Part shown: positions 1 through 7,719 of the stretch, in pieces
How positions within the stretch are numbered: the first letter of the stretch is position 1
Layout of the letters: every line of letters starts with the position of its first letter
Origin: Roseovarius azorensis
GTDB taxonomy: Bacteria > Pseudomonadota > Alphaproteobacteria > Rhodobacterales > Rhodobacteraceae
DNA: 64,000 nucleotides
Direction: 5' to 3'
NCBI RefSeq assembly: GCF_900109455.1
Contig: NZ_FOAG01000006.1
Location: forward strand, 62,001-126,000
Translations under genes and position numbers: made by a program
Notes under the pieces: model-generated
Told to the model about the DNA's origin: nothing
Seen by the model: the letters and a program-made list of their open reading frames with translations, nothing else
The model's database searches: none

Positions 1-787
1 TGGCATCGACCCCCTCGTCGCGCAGCCGCAGCGCGTCGTCGGCATCCAGAACCCCCTTGATCACCAACTTGCCGGGCCAGGCGTCGCGCAGGCGGCGCAT
101 GTAGGACCAGTCCGCCACCGCGCGGCTTGCGGTGCGGTCAAATCCGCCATCGCGGAAATTCGCCATTTCGGGTCTGCCGTGCCAGAGCGTGCCAAACGAC
201 CAGCGCGGATGAAGGGCGAAATCGACGAACTGCCGCGGACCGATGCGGAACGGCATCCTGAACCCGTGCCGCAATTCACGCGGGCGGCGGCCCACCTCGG
301 GCACGTCCAGCGTCACGACGAGGGTTTCATACCCCGCCACCCGCGCCCGTTCCACCAGCGCCATTGTGCCGCTACCATCGCCGCTGAAATAGAGCTGGAA
401 CCAGGCGTGCCCCTCAGCCGTCTCGATCATCTCTTCCAGCGGGGTAGAGGCCACGGTCGATACCCCCAGCGGCACCCGGTCCCGCGCCGCCAGCCGCGCC
501 AGCATGAGATCGGCACCGGGCGTGCTGAGGTTGCACATGCCCATCGGCGTGATCCCGAAGGGCACACGGGCCGGATGCCCGAAAACCTCCAGCGACAGGT
601 CGCGCAGCGCGACATTGCACAGCACGCGGGGTCTTAGCCGCAGGTCGCGCAGCGCGGCGCGGTTCAGCGCCTCGCCATGGCCTTCGCCCGCCGCGCCGTC
701 GATATAGTCGAACACCATCCACGGCAGCCGCCGCCGCGCCAGCCGCCGGGCATCCTCGGCACAATGGATATTGTCCCAGCCGAACAC
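1..787 (-). CDS. FMN-dependent alpha-hydroxy-acid oxidase (LldD/mandelate dehydrogenase family), partial at 3' end
   Basis: The reverse strand encodes an N-terminal part of at least 262 residues of the FMN-dependent 2-hydroxy-acid dehydrogenase family, which oxidises L-lactate, glycolate, mandelate and similar acids to 2-oxoacids. Visible family features are the start region RRRLPWMVFDYIDGAAGEG, the segment PFGITPMGM, and WFQLYFSGD followed by a KGVLDADDALRL strand. The C-terminus, with the catalytic histidine region, lies beyond position 1. I chose the GTG start at 787 because it follows the stop of the upstream stress-protein gene by 9 bases and no earlier start fits. It is the last visible gene of the TRAP/HpsN operon. 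Inference: it may oxidise the hydroxy acid made by that operon, such as sulfolactate. The family is clear but the substrate is not. Confidence 0.85.
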   Translation of the reverse strand, partial: MFGWDNIHCAEDARRLARRRLPWMVFDYIDGAAGEGHGEALNRAALRDLRLRPRVLCNVALRDLSLEVFGHPARVPFGITPMGMCNLSTPGADLMLARLAARDRVPLGVSTVASTPLEEMIETAEGHAWFQLYFSGDGSGTMALVERARVAGYETLVVTLDVPEVGRRPRELRHGFRMPFRIGPRQFVDFALHPRWSFGTLWHGRPEMANFRDGGFDRTASRAVADWSYMRRLRDAWPGKLVIKGVLDADDALRLRDEGVDA

Positions 788-796
788 CGCCCGCGC

Positions 797-1201
797 CTAG
801 CGCAGCACATGCACGGCGCAGACGGCATGACGGACGACGCGCGCCGCCGTGGACCCCAGAAAGAAATCGCTCAGCCCCGGCTTGTGCGAGCCGACGACGA
901 TGCAGTCCGCTCCGATCCCTTCGGCGTAATCCGTGATCGCCCGACCGGAGTGGCCGCGCAGCATCACCGCCCTGATGTCGGGCTCGCCCGCCACCCGCTC
1001 GGCCAGAAGCGCCTGCGCACGTTTGTAGGCTCCTTCGATCACCTCTTCGCCCAGATAGGCCCGGACCGATCCCTGTACCGGCTCATAGGCATGCAGGGCG
1101 ATGATCTCCCCTCCCTCGGTGCGCAGGGCGCGCGCGACCTGCAGGGCGGTCTGGCTGATACCGTGATCGAGTGCCAGCGCCACGATGATTTTGTGATACA
1201 T
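797..1201 (-). CDS. Universal stress protein (UspA family)
   Basis: This is a complete 134-residue single-domain Usp protein. It starts with the typical beta strand YHKIIVALALD and ends with the nucleotide-binding loop GSHKPGLSDFFLGSTAARVV, which fits the ATP-binding G-2x-G-9x-G(S/T) pattern. It lies 15 bases after the alcohol dehydrogenase and 9 bases before the hydroxy-acid oxidase, so it is part of the same operon. Usp proteins are known in TRAP transporter operons (TeaD of Halomonas regulates the ectoine TRAP system). A similar role in tuning uptake here is an inference. Confidence 0.9.
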   Translation of the reverse strand: MYHKIIVALALDHGISQTALQVARALRTEGGEIIALHAYEPVQGSVRAYLGEEVIEGAYKRAQALLAERVAGEPDIRAVMLRGHSGRAITDYAEGIGADCIVVGSHKPGLSDFFLGSTAARVVRHAVCAVHVLR

Positions 1202-1216
1202 CTCAAAGGCTCCGTT

Positions 1217-2200
1217 TCAGGGGACAAGAACGATCTTGGGGCTGCTCACGCGGCCGGCGCGTATATCGGCAAAGGCCGCTGCGCCGTCGTTCAGCGGTCG
1301 CTCCTCGATCCAGTCGAGCGCACCGAGACGCCCGTCGAACATGGCTTGCGCGCAGTCGCGGAAATCCTGACTCGTGTAGGTGTAGGTGCCGATGAATGTA
1401 ATCTCCTGCAGCGTCATGCGCCGGATATCCAGCCCTCCGGCGGATTGCCCCAGGCCGATATGCACGATCACCCCGCCGGGCCGGGCATGGGCCGAGGCCT
1501 GCGCGCGCGTCGTCTCGAACCCCACCCCGTCCACGATGATGTCGAACCGCTCCGATGGGTCCAGCGCGTCGGGTGCGATGACCACCTGATCGCAGCGCAG
1601 GCTCAGATAGGCGCACCGCGTGGCATGCGGCTCGACCATGGTCACGTCACTGATCCCTTGCGCCGCAAGGCTGAGCGCCGCGCCAAGACCGATTGCCCCG
1701 CCGCCCAGCACCAGCGCCCGCTGCGGGCCGTTCCCCAGGATCGCGCGGCCTAGCCGCACCGCGTGCCAACCGCAGGCGATGGGTTCCGCCAGTGCCGCCT
1801 GATGCGTGGTCACATGGTCCGGCAGCGGCACCAGATTGCGCTCGGGCATCGCCAGCAGCCCGGCAAATGCCCCTTCGCGCGGCGGCATCGAAATGATCTG
1901 ACGTGTGGCGCAGAGATTGTCGCGGCCCGACCGGCAGGCGGGGCAGGTGCCGCATGTGACCAGCGGATTGACCGTCACCCGCTGCCCCTTCATGGTCCCG
2001 CTCAGCACCACGCCTGCCGCCTCATGACCCAGAACCAGGGGGGCAGGGCGGCGTTCGTCATGGCCCAGCCAGGCGTGCATGTCCGATCCGCAGATGCCCA
2101 CGCTCTCGACCCGGATCAGCGCCTCACCCTCGGCCGGCACCGGGTCCGCCATGTCGCGATACTCCAGCCCCTCGGGACCGATATACACAAGCGCCTTCAT
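1217..2200 (-). CDS. Zinc-dependent medium-chain alcohol/polyol dehydrogenase
   Basis: The 327-residue protein belongs to the MDR zinc alcohol dehydrogenase family. Visible residues are the catalytic zinc set C37, D40, H42 (GICGSDMH) and GHE at 58-60, four structural zinc cysteines at about 83, 86, 89 and 97, and a Rossmann glycine motif LGGGAIGLG near residue 165. It resembles sorbitol- and threonine-type dehydrogenases. Its start overlaps the end of the short-chain dehydrogenase gene by four bases (ATGA), which indicates translational coupling. By position it is a candidate for one of the two DHPS 2-dehydrogenases (HpsO/HpsP role) known from Cupriavidus, which interconvert DHPS enantiomers. 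That assignment rests on context, not on residues. Confidence 0.88.
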   Translation of the reverse strand: MKALVYIGPEGLEYRDMADPVPAEGEALIRVESVGICGSDMHAWLGHDERRPAPLVLGHEAAGVVLSGTMKGQRVTVNPLVTCGTCPACRSGRDNLCATRQIISMPPREGAFAGLLAMPERNLVPLPDHVTTHQAALAEPIACGWHAVRLGRAILGNGPQRALVLGGGAIGLGAALSLAAQGISDVTMVEPHATRCAYLSLRCDQVVIAPDALDPSERFDIIVDGVGFETTRAQASAHARPGGVIVHIGLGQSAGGLDIRRMTLQEITFIGTYTYTSQDFRDCAQAMFDGRLGALDWIEERPLNDGAAAFADIRAGRVSSPKIVLVP

Positions 2201-2955
2201 TTCGCGGTAAATCCTCCATCCAGCATCAGGATCTGCCCGGTCACGTAATCCGACGCCGCCGAGCAGAGAAACAGCAGCGGCCCGTCCATATCGCCGACCT
2301 CGCCATTGCGCCCGATGCAGGTCTGCGCCGCGTTGCGCGCCGCGCGTTCGGGATCATCAAAGACCGGCGCAGTCAGTTCGGTACGGATGAATCCGGGGGC
2401 CAGCGCGTTGACGTTGACGCCGTGGCGCGACCACGCCTCTGCCATCGCACGGGTCATCTGTGCCACGCCGCCCTTGCTCGCGCCATAGGCGATGCCGCCG
2501 GGAAAGGCGCGGAACGATTGCAGCGAGGCGAAATTGACGATCCGGCCCCAGCCCTTCGCGCGCATTGCAGGCACGAGGTGTTGGCTCAGGAAAAACGGCG
2601 CTGTCAGGTTCAGCGCCAGCGTCACGTCCCAGCCCTCGGGCGTTACCTCGTCCGCCGCCTGCCGCGTGTTGATGCCCGCCGCATGGACCACGATATCCGG
2701 CGCGCCGAACGGTTCCGCCGCGCGCCGCGCCAGGTCCGCCAGCCCGTCGCGATCCGCCAGATCATGCGCGATCACGGCAGCCTGCGCGCCCGCCTCGTCC
2801 TGCCAGCCCGCCAGCGCATCAGCGCGCCGCGCGACACCCACGACATATGCGCCCGCCTGCGCCAGCACAGTCGCCGCACGCCGTCCGAGGCCGGAACTGG
2901 CCCCGGTGACCAGCGCCACGCGCCCGGTGACGTCGAACAGTCCCCGTTCAGCCAT
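2197..2955 (-). CDS. Short-chain dehydrogenase/reductase
   Basis: The 252-residue protein is a classical SDR. It has the cofactor loop TGASSGLG at residues 17-24, a catalytic set S144, Y157 and K161 (YGASK), and the C-terminal motif GQILMLDGG. It overlaps the HpsN-like gene by 8 bases at its start and the zinc dehydrogenase by 4 bases at its end, so the three oxidoreductases are translated from one message. In DHPS catabolism two 2-dehydrogenases equilibrate the S and R forms before the 3-dehydrogenase acts. This SDR is a positional candidate for one of them. The exact substrate is not shown by the sequence. Confidence 0.9.
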   Translation of the reverse strand: MAERGLFDVTGRVALVTGASSGLGRRAATVLAQAGAYVVGVARRADALAGWQDEAGAQAAVIAHDLADRDGLADLARRAAEPFGAPDIVVHAAGINTRQAADEVTPEGWDVTLALNLTAPFFLSQHLVPAMRAKGWGRIVNFASLQSFRAFPGGIAYGASKGGVAQMTRAMAEAWSRHGVNVNALAPGFIRTELTAPVFDDPERAARNAAQTCIGRNGEVGDMDGPLLFLCSAASDYVTGQILMLDGGFTAK

Positions 2956-4255
2956 TGGCGCTCAGATCGAATGTTTCGTCGGGGAAGTACTTGCGCAGCC
3001 GGATATCGGCGGTCCGCGCGTGCCCCTCCATCCCCTCAAGCCGGGCAATCCGGGCGGTGGCCTCGGCCACCGGCCTGGCACCCTCGCGGGTCGAGCGCTG
3101 CCAAGTGACGATTTTCATGTATTTATGCACGCTCAGGCCGCCGGTATAGCTTGCCGCGCCGCTTGTGGGCAGCACATGATTGGTGCCCGACGCCTTGTCG
3201 CCAAAGGCCACGGTCGTCTCTTCGCCCAGAAACAACGAGCCGTAACAACTGAGCCGCCCCAGCCACCAGTCCAGATCTGCGGCCTGCACCGTCAGATGCT
3301 CGGGCGCGTATTCGTCCGAGGTCGCCGCCATCTCATCGCGGTCGGCGCACAGGATCACCTCTGCGTAATCGCGCCAGGCGGCGGTGGCGTTCTCGCAGTT
3401 GACCTGCGGCAGGTCGGCGATGAGGTCCGGCACCAGGCGCATCACCTCCTCGGCGAGCGGACGGTGATCCGTCACCAGCCAGACGGGCGAGTTGTAGCCA
3501 TGTTCGGCCTGCCCCACCAGATCGGTTGCCACCACCATCGGATCGGCGGTCCGGTCCGCCAGGATCAGGCTGTCCGTCGGCCCTGCAATCATGTCGATGC
3601 CCACCCGGCCAAACAGCATCCGCTTGGCCTCGGCGACGAACTGATTGCCGGGACCGACAAGGATATTGGCCCTCGGCAGGCCGAACAGACCAAAGGTCAT
3701 CGCCGCGACGCCCTGCACGCCGCCCATCGCAAGAATCGTATCGGCGCCGCAGAGGTCGGCGGCATAGATGATCGCAGGCGCGATGCCCACGCCGGGACGC
3801 GGCGGCGAACAGGCAACGATATGTTGGCATCCGGCCACCTTGGCGGTGGTGACCGTCATGATGGCGCTGGCGATATGACTGTAGCGCCCGCCCGGCACGT
3901 AACAGCCCGCGCCTGTGACCGGAATGCTCTTTTGCCCGGCGATCAGCCCCGGCACCACCTCGATCTCGATGTCGCGCAGCGTCTGCTTCTGCGCCTCGGC
4001 AAAACGGCGCACGTTGTCATGCGAAAACCGGATGTCCTGCTTGAGTTTTTCCGGCACCTGCGCGGCTGCGGCGGCGATGTCATCGCGGGTCAGTATGACA
4101 TTGCCGTCGTACTTGTCGAACCTGGCGGCATAGTCCAGCGCCGCCTTGTCGCCGCCTGCTTCGATAGCATCGAGTATGCTGCGCACCGTGGCCTTGACAT
4201 CCGAGGCATCGGATTTCGAGGTGAGCGTTGCCTTCTTTAGATATTCGCGGGTCAT
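2948..4255 (-). CDS. hpsN: HpsN-like sulfopropanediol 3-dehydrogenase (histidinol dehydrogenase family)
   Basis: The 435-residue protein has the full histidinol dehydrogenase fold, including putative zinc ligands Q249, H252, D353 and H412 and the catalytic E319-H320 pair in YAPEHLTV. I do not call it hisD. It sits in an operon with TRAP transporter genes and two other alcohol dehydrogenases, without histidine genes. Its start EYLKKATLTSKSDASDV and the segment GLSVHKYMKIVTWQ resemble, from memory, HpsN of Ruegeria and Cupriavidus. HpsN oxidises (R)-2,3-dihydroxypropane-1-sulfonate twice, to (R)-sulfolactate, with NAD. The start is supported by an AGGA 7 bases upstream, and the gene follows dctM by 9 bases. 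The family is certain. The sulfonate substrate is likely but untested, because no sulfur-releasing enzyme lies in the window. Confidence 0.8.
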   Translation of the reverse strand: MTREYLKKATLTSKSDASDVKATVRSILDAIEAGGDKAALDYAARFDKYDGNVILTRDDIAAAAAQVPEKLKQDIRFSHDNVRRFAEAQKQTLRDIEIEVVPGLIAGQKSIPVTGAGCYVPGGRYSHIASAIMTVTTAKVAGCQHIVACSPPRPGVGIAPAIIYAADLCGADTILAMGGVQGVAAMTFGLFGLPRANILVGPGNQFVAEAKRMLFGRVGIDMIAGPTDSLILADRTADPMVVATDLVGQAEHGYNSPVWLVTDHRPLAEEVMRLVPDLIADLPQVNCENATAAWRDYAEVILCADRDEMAATSDEYAPEHLTVQAADLDWWLGRLSCYGSLFLGEETTVAFGDKASGTNHVLPTSGAASYTGGLSVHKYMKIVTWQRSTREGARPVAEATARIARLEGMEGHARTADIRLRKYFPDETFDLSANG

Positions 4256-4264
4256 ATGTCTGTC

Positions 4265-5590
4265 CTATCTGTAGATGTCGGGCAGCATCGTGGTCGAAAT
4301 CGCCGGGATATAGGCGATCAGCAGCACCACGATGAGCATGAAGAAAACGAACGGCACGGCGCGTGCCGCGATCCTGAGGATCGATTCCCCGGTAATGCCG
4401 GAGACAACAAAGAGGTTGAGCCCGAGCGGCGGGGTGATGAATCCCACGCCAAGCGCGGTGATCATCATCACGCAGAACTGGATTTCGTTCATCCCGATGT
4501 TGTCGGCCAGCGGTTTGAGAATCGGCGCGAGGATCACGATATTGGGCGTCGTTTCCATCACGCAGCCTGCGGCGATCAGAACCAGGATCATCAGCAGGAT
4601 CAGCAACGCCGGCTCTTCGGTGATCCCCGTGACCGCGCCGACAAAGCCCTGCGGCACGCCCATGATCGCCAGCGCTTGCGCCAGAGGCAGCGAAAAGGCG
4701 ATGATCGGCAGGATCACCCCGTTCACCTTGGCCGAACTGATCAGCATGGCCGGAAAATCCGCCAGACTAAGCGTGCCGAGGATGAACCCGAGAATGATCG
4801 TGACCACCACCGCGGTCGCGCCCGCCTCGGTCGGGGTCAGGTGACCCGAGAAGATCCCGTAGAAAATGACCCCCGGCACGATAAAGGCATACCAGCCCGA
4901 GCGCAGCGCCCGGCCAAGATTTGCGAAGTATTCCCCAGGGCCGATATTGCCGCCGCCCTCGTAACCATAGACACGATTGACCACGATATTGGTGATCAGG
5001 ATCGACACCAGGATAAAGAGCCCCGGTATGACCGCCGCCATGAACAGGGTCGAGGCCGAAATCCCCAGCACCAGCCCGATGATGATATAGGCGATCGACG
5101 GCGGAATAAGGATGCCGGTGCAGGCCCCCGCCGCTACCAGCGCGCAGGCATAGGGGCGGGGATAGCCGCTTTCGACCAGCCGGTCGATGGTCATCCGCCC
5201 CACCGCTGCCGCGCCCGCCGCGTCAGAGCCGGATATGGCAGAGAACATCCCGCAAACCAGCACCGTCGCCGAACCGAATCCGCCGCGGGCGAACTGCGTC
5301 AACGCCTCCGCCACATCCAGAAACTTGCGGCTCAGCCCGGTGCGCACCAGCACGTCGCCGGTCAGGATGAACAGCGGCACGGCCGTAAGGGCGAATGCGT
5401 CGATCCCGTCGAACAGGCTCTCGCCCACCAGGCTCAGCGGCAGCGCCCCCGACCACAGCAGCATCAGAATGGCGCTTGCCCCGATGGCGGCCCAGATCGG
5501 CACCGCCAGCATAACCAGCATCACAAAGAGGATTACCGGACCGTAGAAATCCCAGCCCAGATCGACCGTTTGCGAAAATGTGTTCCACAT
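4265..5590 (-). CDS. dctM: TRAP transporter large permease (DctM family)
   Basis: This encodes a 441-residue, very hydrophobic permease of the TRAP-T DctM family with about twelve membrane segments. It would form the ion-coupled channel that takes solute from the periplasmic binding protein into the cytoplasm. Recognisable stretches are GSDAAGAAAVGRMTIDRL, a typical DctM region, and the C-terminal ITPPLGLNLFVVSGI. I moved the start from the upstream in-frame codon at 5647 to ATG 5590, because GAGGGG lies just ahead of it and the longer frame would run through the dctQ stop. It is 13 bases downstream of dctQ and 9 bases upstream of hpsN. In DHPS clusters the matching subunits are called HpsK, HpsL and HpsM. 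Confidence 0.93.
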   Translation of the reverse strand: MWNTFSQTVDLGWDFYGPVILFVMLVMLAVPIWAAIGASAILMLLWSGALPLSLVGESLFDGIDAFALTAVPLFILTGDVLVRTGLSRKFLDVAEALTQFARGGFGSATVLVCGMFSAISGSDAAGAAAVGRMTIDRLVESGYPRPYACALVAAGACTGILIPPSIAYIIIGLVLGISASTLFMAAVIPGLFILVSILITNIVVNRVYGYEGGGNIGPGEYFANLGRALRSGWYAFIVPGVIFYGIFSGHLTPTEAGATAVVVTIILGFILGTLSLADFPAMLISSAKVNGVILPIIAFSLPLAQALAIMGVPQGFVGAVTGITEEPALLILLMILVLIAAGCVMETTPNIVILAPILKPLADNIGMNEIQFCVMMITALGVGFITPPLGLNLFVVSGITGESILRIAARAVPFVFFMLIVVLLIAYIPAISTTMLPDIYR

Positions 5591-5603
5591 GATCCCGCGC
5601 CCC

Positions 5604-6110
5604 TCAGTCGAACAGCTGATTGCCTTCGTGAACGGGGGTGCCCTCACGAAGCGCGCGCAGATCGCGCAGGAAAGACTGAGCCAGCCGGAGCAGCATCAGA
5701 CCAAAGCCCACCGGCACCGCCAGCAGAAACCAGACCATCGACACGCGCAGACCCGCGCTGACCGAGCCGAATTTGGCCGAGACCAGAACCGTCTCCCATG
5801 ACCAGTAGAGCGCGACCACTGCAACCGCAGCCATCACCAGATCGCCGAGGATATAGAGCGCTGCCTTGGTGCGCGGCCCGACGTAATGCATCACCACGTC
5901 GATCCGGATATGGGCGCGTTCACGCACCGCCGCCGCCGCCCCGATCCAGGCCAGATAGATAAAGGCGTAGCGCACGACCTCTTCGCCCCAGACCGAGGAA
6001 TAGGCAAATATCTCGCGCCGGATCACCTCGATCGCCATTGTGGTGACAAGCATCATGTAAAAGATCAGAAGCGCCCAGCGCTCCAGATTTCGATCCAATG
6101 TCTTGAGCAT
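5604..6110 (-). CDS. dctQ: TRAP transporter small permease (DctQ family)
   Basis: This is a 168-residue small TRAP permease with four predicted membrane helices and the characteristic motif VWGEEVVRYAFIYLAWIGAA, followed by RERAHIRIDV. It pairs with DctM in the membrane. The ATG at 6110 is preferred over 6143 because GGAAGGA sits 6 bases upstream of it. About 98 bases separate it from dctP. That gap contains a small GC-rich dyad (CCGGGC at 6174-6179 with GCCCGG at 6191-6196), which could reduce expression of the permeases relative to the binding protein. Confidence 0.92.
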   Translation of the reverse strand: MLKTLDRNLERWALLIFYMMLVTTMAIEVIRREIFAYSSVWGEEVVRYAFIYLAWIGAAAAVRERAHIRIDVVMHYVGPRTKAALYILGDLVMAAVAVVALYWSWETVLVSAKFGSVSAGLRVSMVWFLLAVPVGFGLMLLRLAQSFLRDLRALREGTPVHEGNQLFD

Positions 6111-6208
6111 GACAATCCTTCCGGGGCAGGTGGCATCGCGCAACCCGACCGCTCTTGTTCGCGTCAGAGGCGACCGGGCACGCGGGGCGCGCCCGGATCA
6201 TGCGTGTG

Positions 6209-7357
6209 TCAGGCGTCGTGAACGTAGAATTTGCCCTTCGTGCCCGCCGCCTCGACAAGTTTGTCGAATGTTTCCATCGACCCCGCCAGTTCGGTCTTGA
6301 AGCTGTCCCATTCAGAGCGCTGGTATCCCACCGTTTCCTGCCACTCGGCCAGCTGATCGTCGCTCAGCGAATGGAATTCCACCCCTGACTTGCGCATCTC
6401 GGCCATGGCGAATGTGCGCGACGACGGCACCTTGGCGAGATTCTGGTGAAAACTCATCTCGGAGGCCCATTCGATCGCCTCCTTCACATCGCCCGGCAGG
6501 CTGTTGAACCATTCGAGGTTGCAGGCATAGGTCTGGCTGTCCGGCACCGCCTGGGTAAAGGTGACATGGCTGAGAATGTCCTTGAAGCCAAAGGCATAGA
6601 GTGCGCCAACCGCCGGGTCGAGCGCATCGGCCACACCTTGCTTGATCGCCGAGGCGGTCTCGCCCCATGCGACGGGCGTGGGATTTGCTCCGCCCATGCG
6701 GTAGAGTTGCTGCAGCATCTGCGAACCGGGCACCCGGAACTTGATGCCTTTCAGATCGGCGGGCGTCATGATCGGCCCGCCACCGCCCTTGCGCACGGCC
6801 ATCACGCGCGGGTCGATGCAATAGTAGAACAGTGGCTTGAAGCCGCGCGCCTCGACGGCGGTGTTGACCTCCTGCTTCCAGATATCGGATGTCACGAGAT
6901 TGACGAACCGCTGATTGGCCCCGCAGAAATAGGGCATGTTGATCAGGTCCACCGCCGACGCGAAGGGTGCGAAATTGGACAGCGAGAACTGTGCCGCATT
7001 CACCGTGCCGCCCTGCACCTTCTGCGCCAGAGCCGAGCCGACCCCCAACTGTCCGCCGGGCGCCAGTTTCACATAGATCTTGCCGTTCGAGGCGTTCTGC
7101 AGATTCTCTTTCACATCAAGCTGCATCAGCGGATAGCTGCGTGTCGTGCCGATGACGTATTCCGTGGCCACCGTCATCACATGATCCGCCGCTGCCTCGC
7201 GCTCGCGCTCCTCGTTGGCGGTCTGCGCGCTGGCATTGGACGACCACAGCGCGCCACCCGCCCCCGCCACAAGCGCAGCGGTGAAACTGCCTGTAGAGGC
7301 CAGTTTCATGAAATTGCGCCGCTCCTCCGACGCGAGGTCTTCAATTGCCTTTTCCAT
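6209..7357 (-). CDS. dctP: TRAP transporter substrate-binding protein (DctP family), Tat-type signal
   Basis: The 382-residue periplasmic binding protein of the TRAP DctP family captures the substrate. The N-terminus carries ERRNFMK followed by a hydrophobic stretch and ASA, which resembles a twin-arginine signal peptide. The mature part begins near residue 46. The DctP solute-binding arginine region is visible as KGIKFRVPGSQM around residue 185, and WGETASAIKQGVADA is a family hallmark. A strong ribosome site, GGGAGGAG, precedes the ATG. It is the second gene of the operon, after the 65-residue membrane protein. The ligand cannot be read directly; the downstream HpsN-like enzyme suggests a C3 hydroxy-sulfonate. 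Confidence 0.93.
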   Translation of the reverse strand: MEKAIEDLASEERRNFMKLASTGSFTAALVAGAGGALWSSNASAQTANEEREREAAADHVMTVATEYVIGTTRSYPLMQLDVKENLQNASNGKIYVKLAPGGQLGVGSALAQKVQGGTVNAAQFSLSNFAPFASAVDLINMPYFCGANQRFVNLVTSDIWKQEVNTAVEARGFKPLFYYCIDPRVMAVRKGGGGPIMTPADLKGIKFRVPGSQMLQQLYRMGGANPTPVAWGETASAIKQGVADALDPAVGALYAFGFKDILSHVTFTQAVPDSQTYACNLEWFNSLPGDVKEAIEWASEMSFHQNLAKVPSSRTFAMAEMRKSGVEFHSLSDDQLAEWQETVGYQRSEWDSFKTELAGSMETFDKLVEAAGTKGKFYVHDA

Positions 7358-7378
7358 TGGGTCTCCTCCCTTGAGATA

Positions 7379-7576
7379 TTATGTTTTTGCTTTATCGGTT
7401 GTGTTTCTTCGGGCCGCTTCGCTCTTCAGCGCCGCAACGACAAAGGTGATCACCGCCGCCAGAAGCAGCAGCATCTCGTTCACATCATTCAGAAACGCGG
7501 TGCCGGCAAAGGCACCCATCATTACATTCAGCCCGAAAGCCCCGAACAATACGGCTGCCAAAAGCAGGAACATCAT
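7379..7576 (-). CDS. Small two-helix membrane protein at the head of the TRAP operon
   Basis: This encodes a 65-residue protein with two hydrophobic segments, about residues 2-25 and 33-50, and a basic polar tail SEAARRNTTDKAKT. A ribosome site GGGAGG lies just upstream. Two consecutive ATG codons exist (7576 and 7573), and the second has the better spacing. It is the first gene after the operator palindrome and lies 21 bases before dctP, so it should be co-transcribed with the transporter. I do not recognise a family. It could be an accessory or assembly factor for the TRAP permease, but that is only inferred from position. Confidence 0.7.
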   Translation of the reverse strand: MMFLLLAAVLFGAFGLNVMMGAFAGTAFLNDVNEMLLLLAAVITFVVAALKSEAARRNTTDKAKT

Positions 7577-7615
7577 TGCCTCCCTCTCGCCAGATTCGCC
7601 GACGATTCGAGATGA

Positions 7616-7631
7616 ATGTAAGCGCTTACAT
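7616..7631. promoter_or_regulatory. LacI/GalR-type operator palindrome
   Basis: A perfect 16-bp palindrome, ATGTAAGCGCTTACAT, lies between the divergent TRAP operon (starts at 7576) and the LacI-family gene (starts at 7720). The CG centre and TGTAAGCGCTTACA core match the consensus of LacI/GalR-family operators. It lies 40 bases ahead of the first operon codon, where it could overlap the operon promoter. The adjacent LacI protein is the obvious candidate to bind it. Confidence 0.8.
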
Positions 7632-7719
7632 AAATTCAGGCAAGCTGTTATATTGCTCTTGCAGACATCGTGACCTAAGCAGACCCACCCGCTGACCACT
7701 CTCAGACCGGACCCCGAGG

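Noticed and set aside
2948..4255. Histidinol dehydrogenase (hisD) for histidine synthesis
   Set aside because: The family matches, but the operon has a TRAP transporter and alcohol dehydrogenases and no his genes, and the N-terminus is like HpsN.
2492..5761. Long open frames on the plus strand across the HpsN-like and dctM genes
   Set aside because: They mirror the minus-strand genes; GC-rich coding DNA lacks stops in the antisense frame. They have no family similarity and no ribosome sites.
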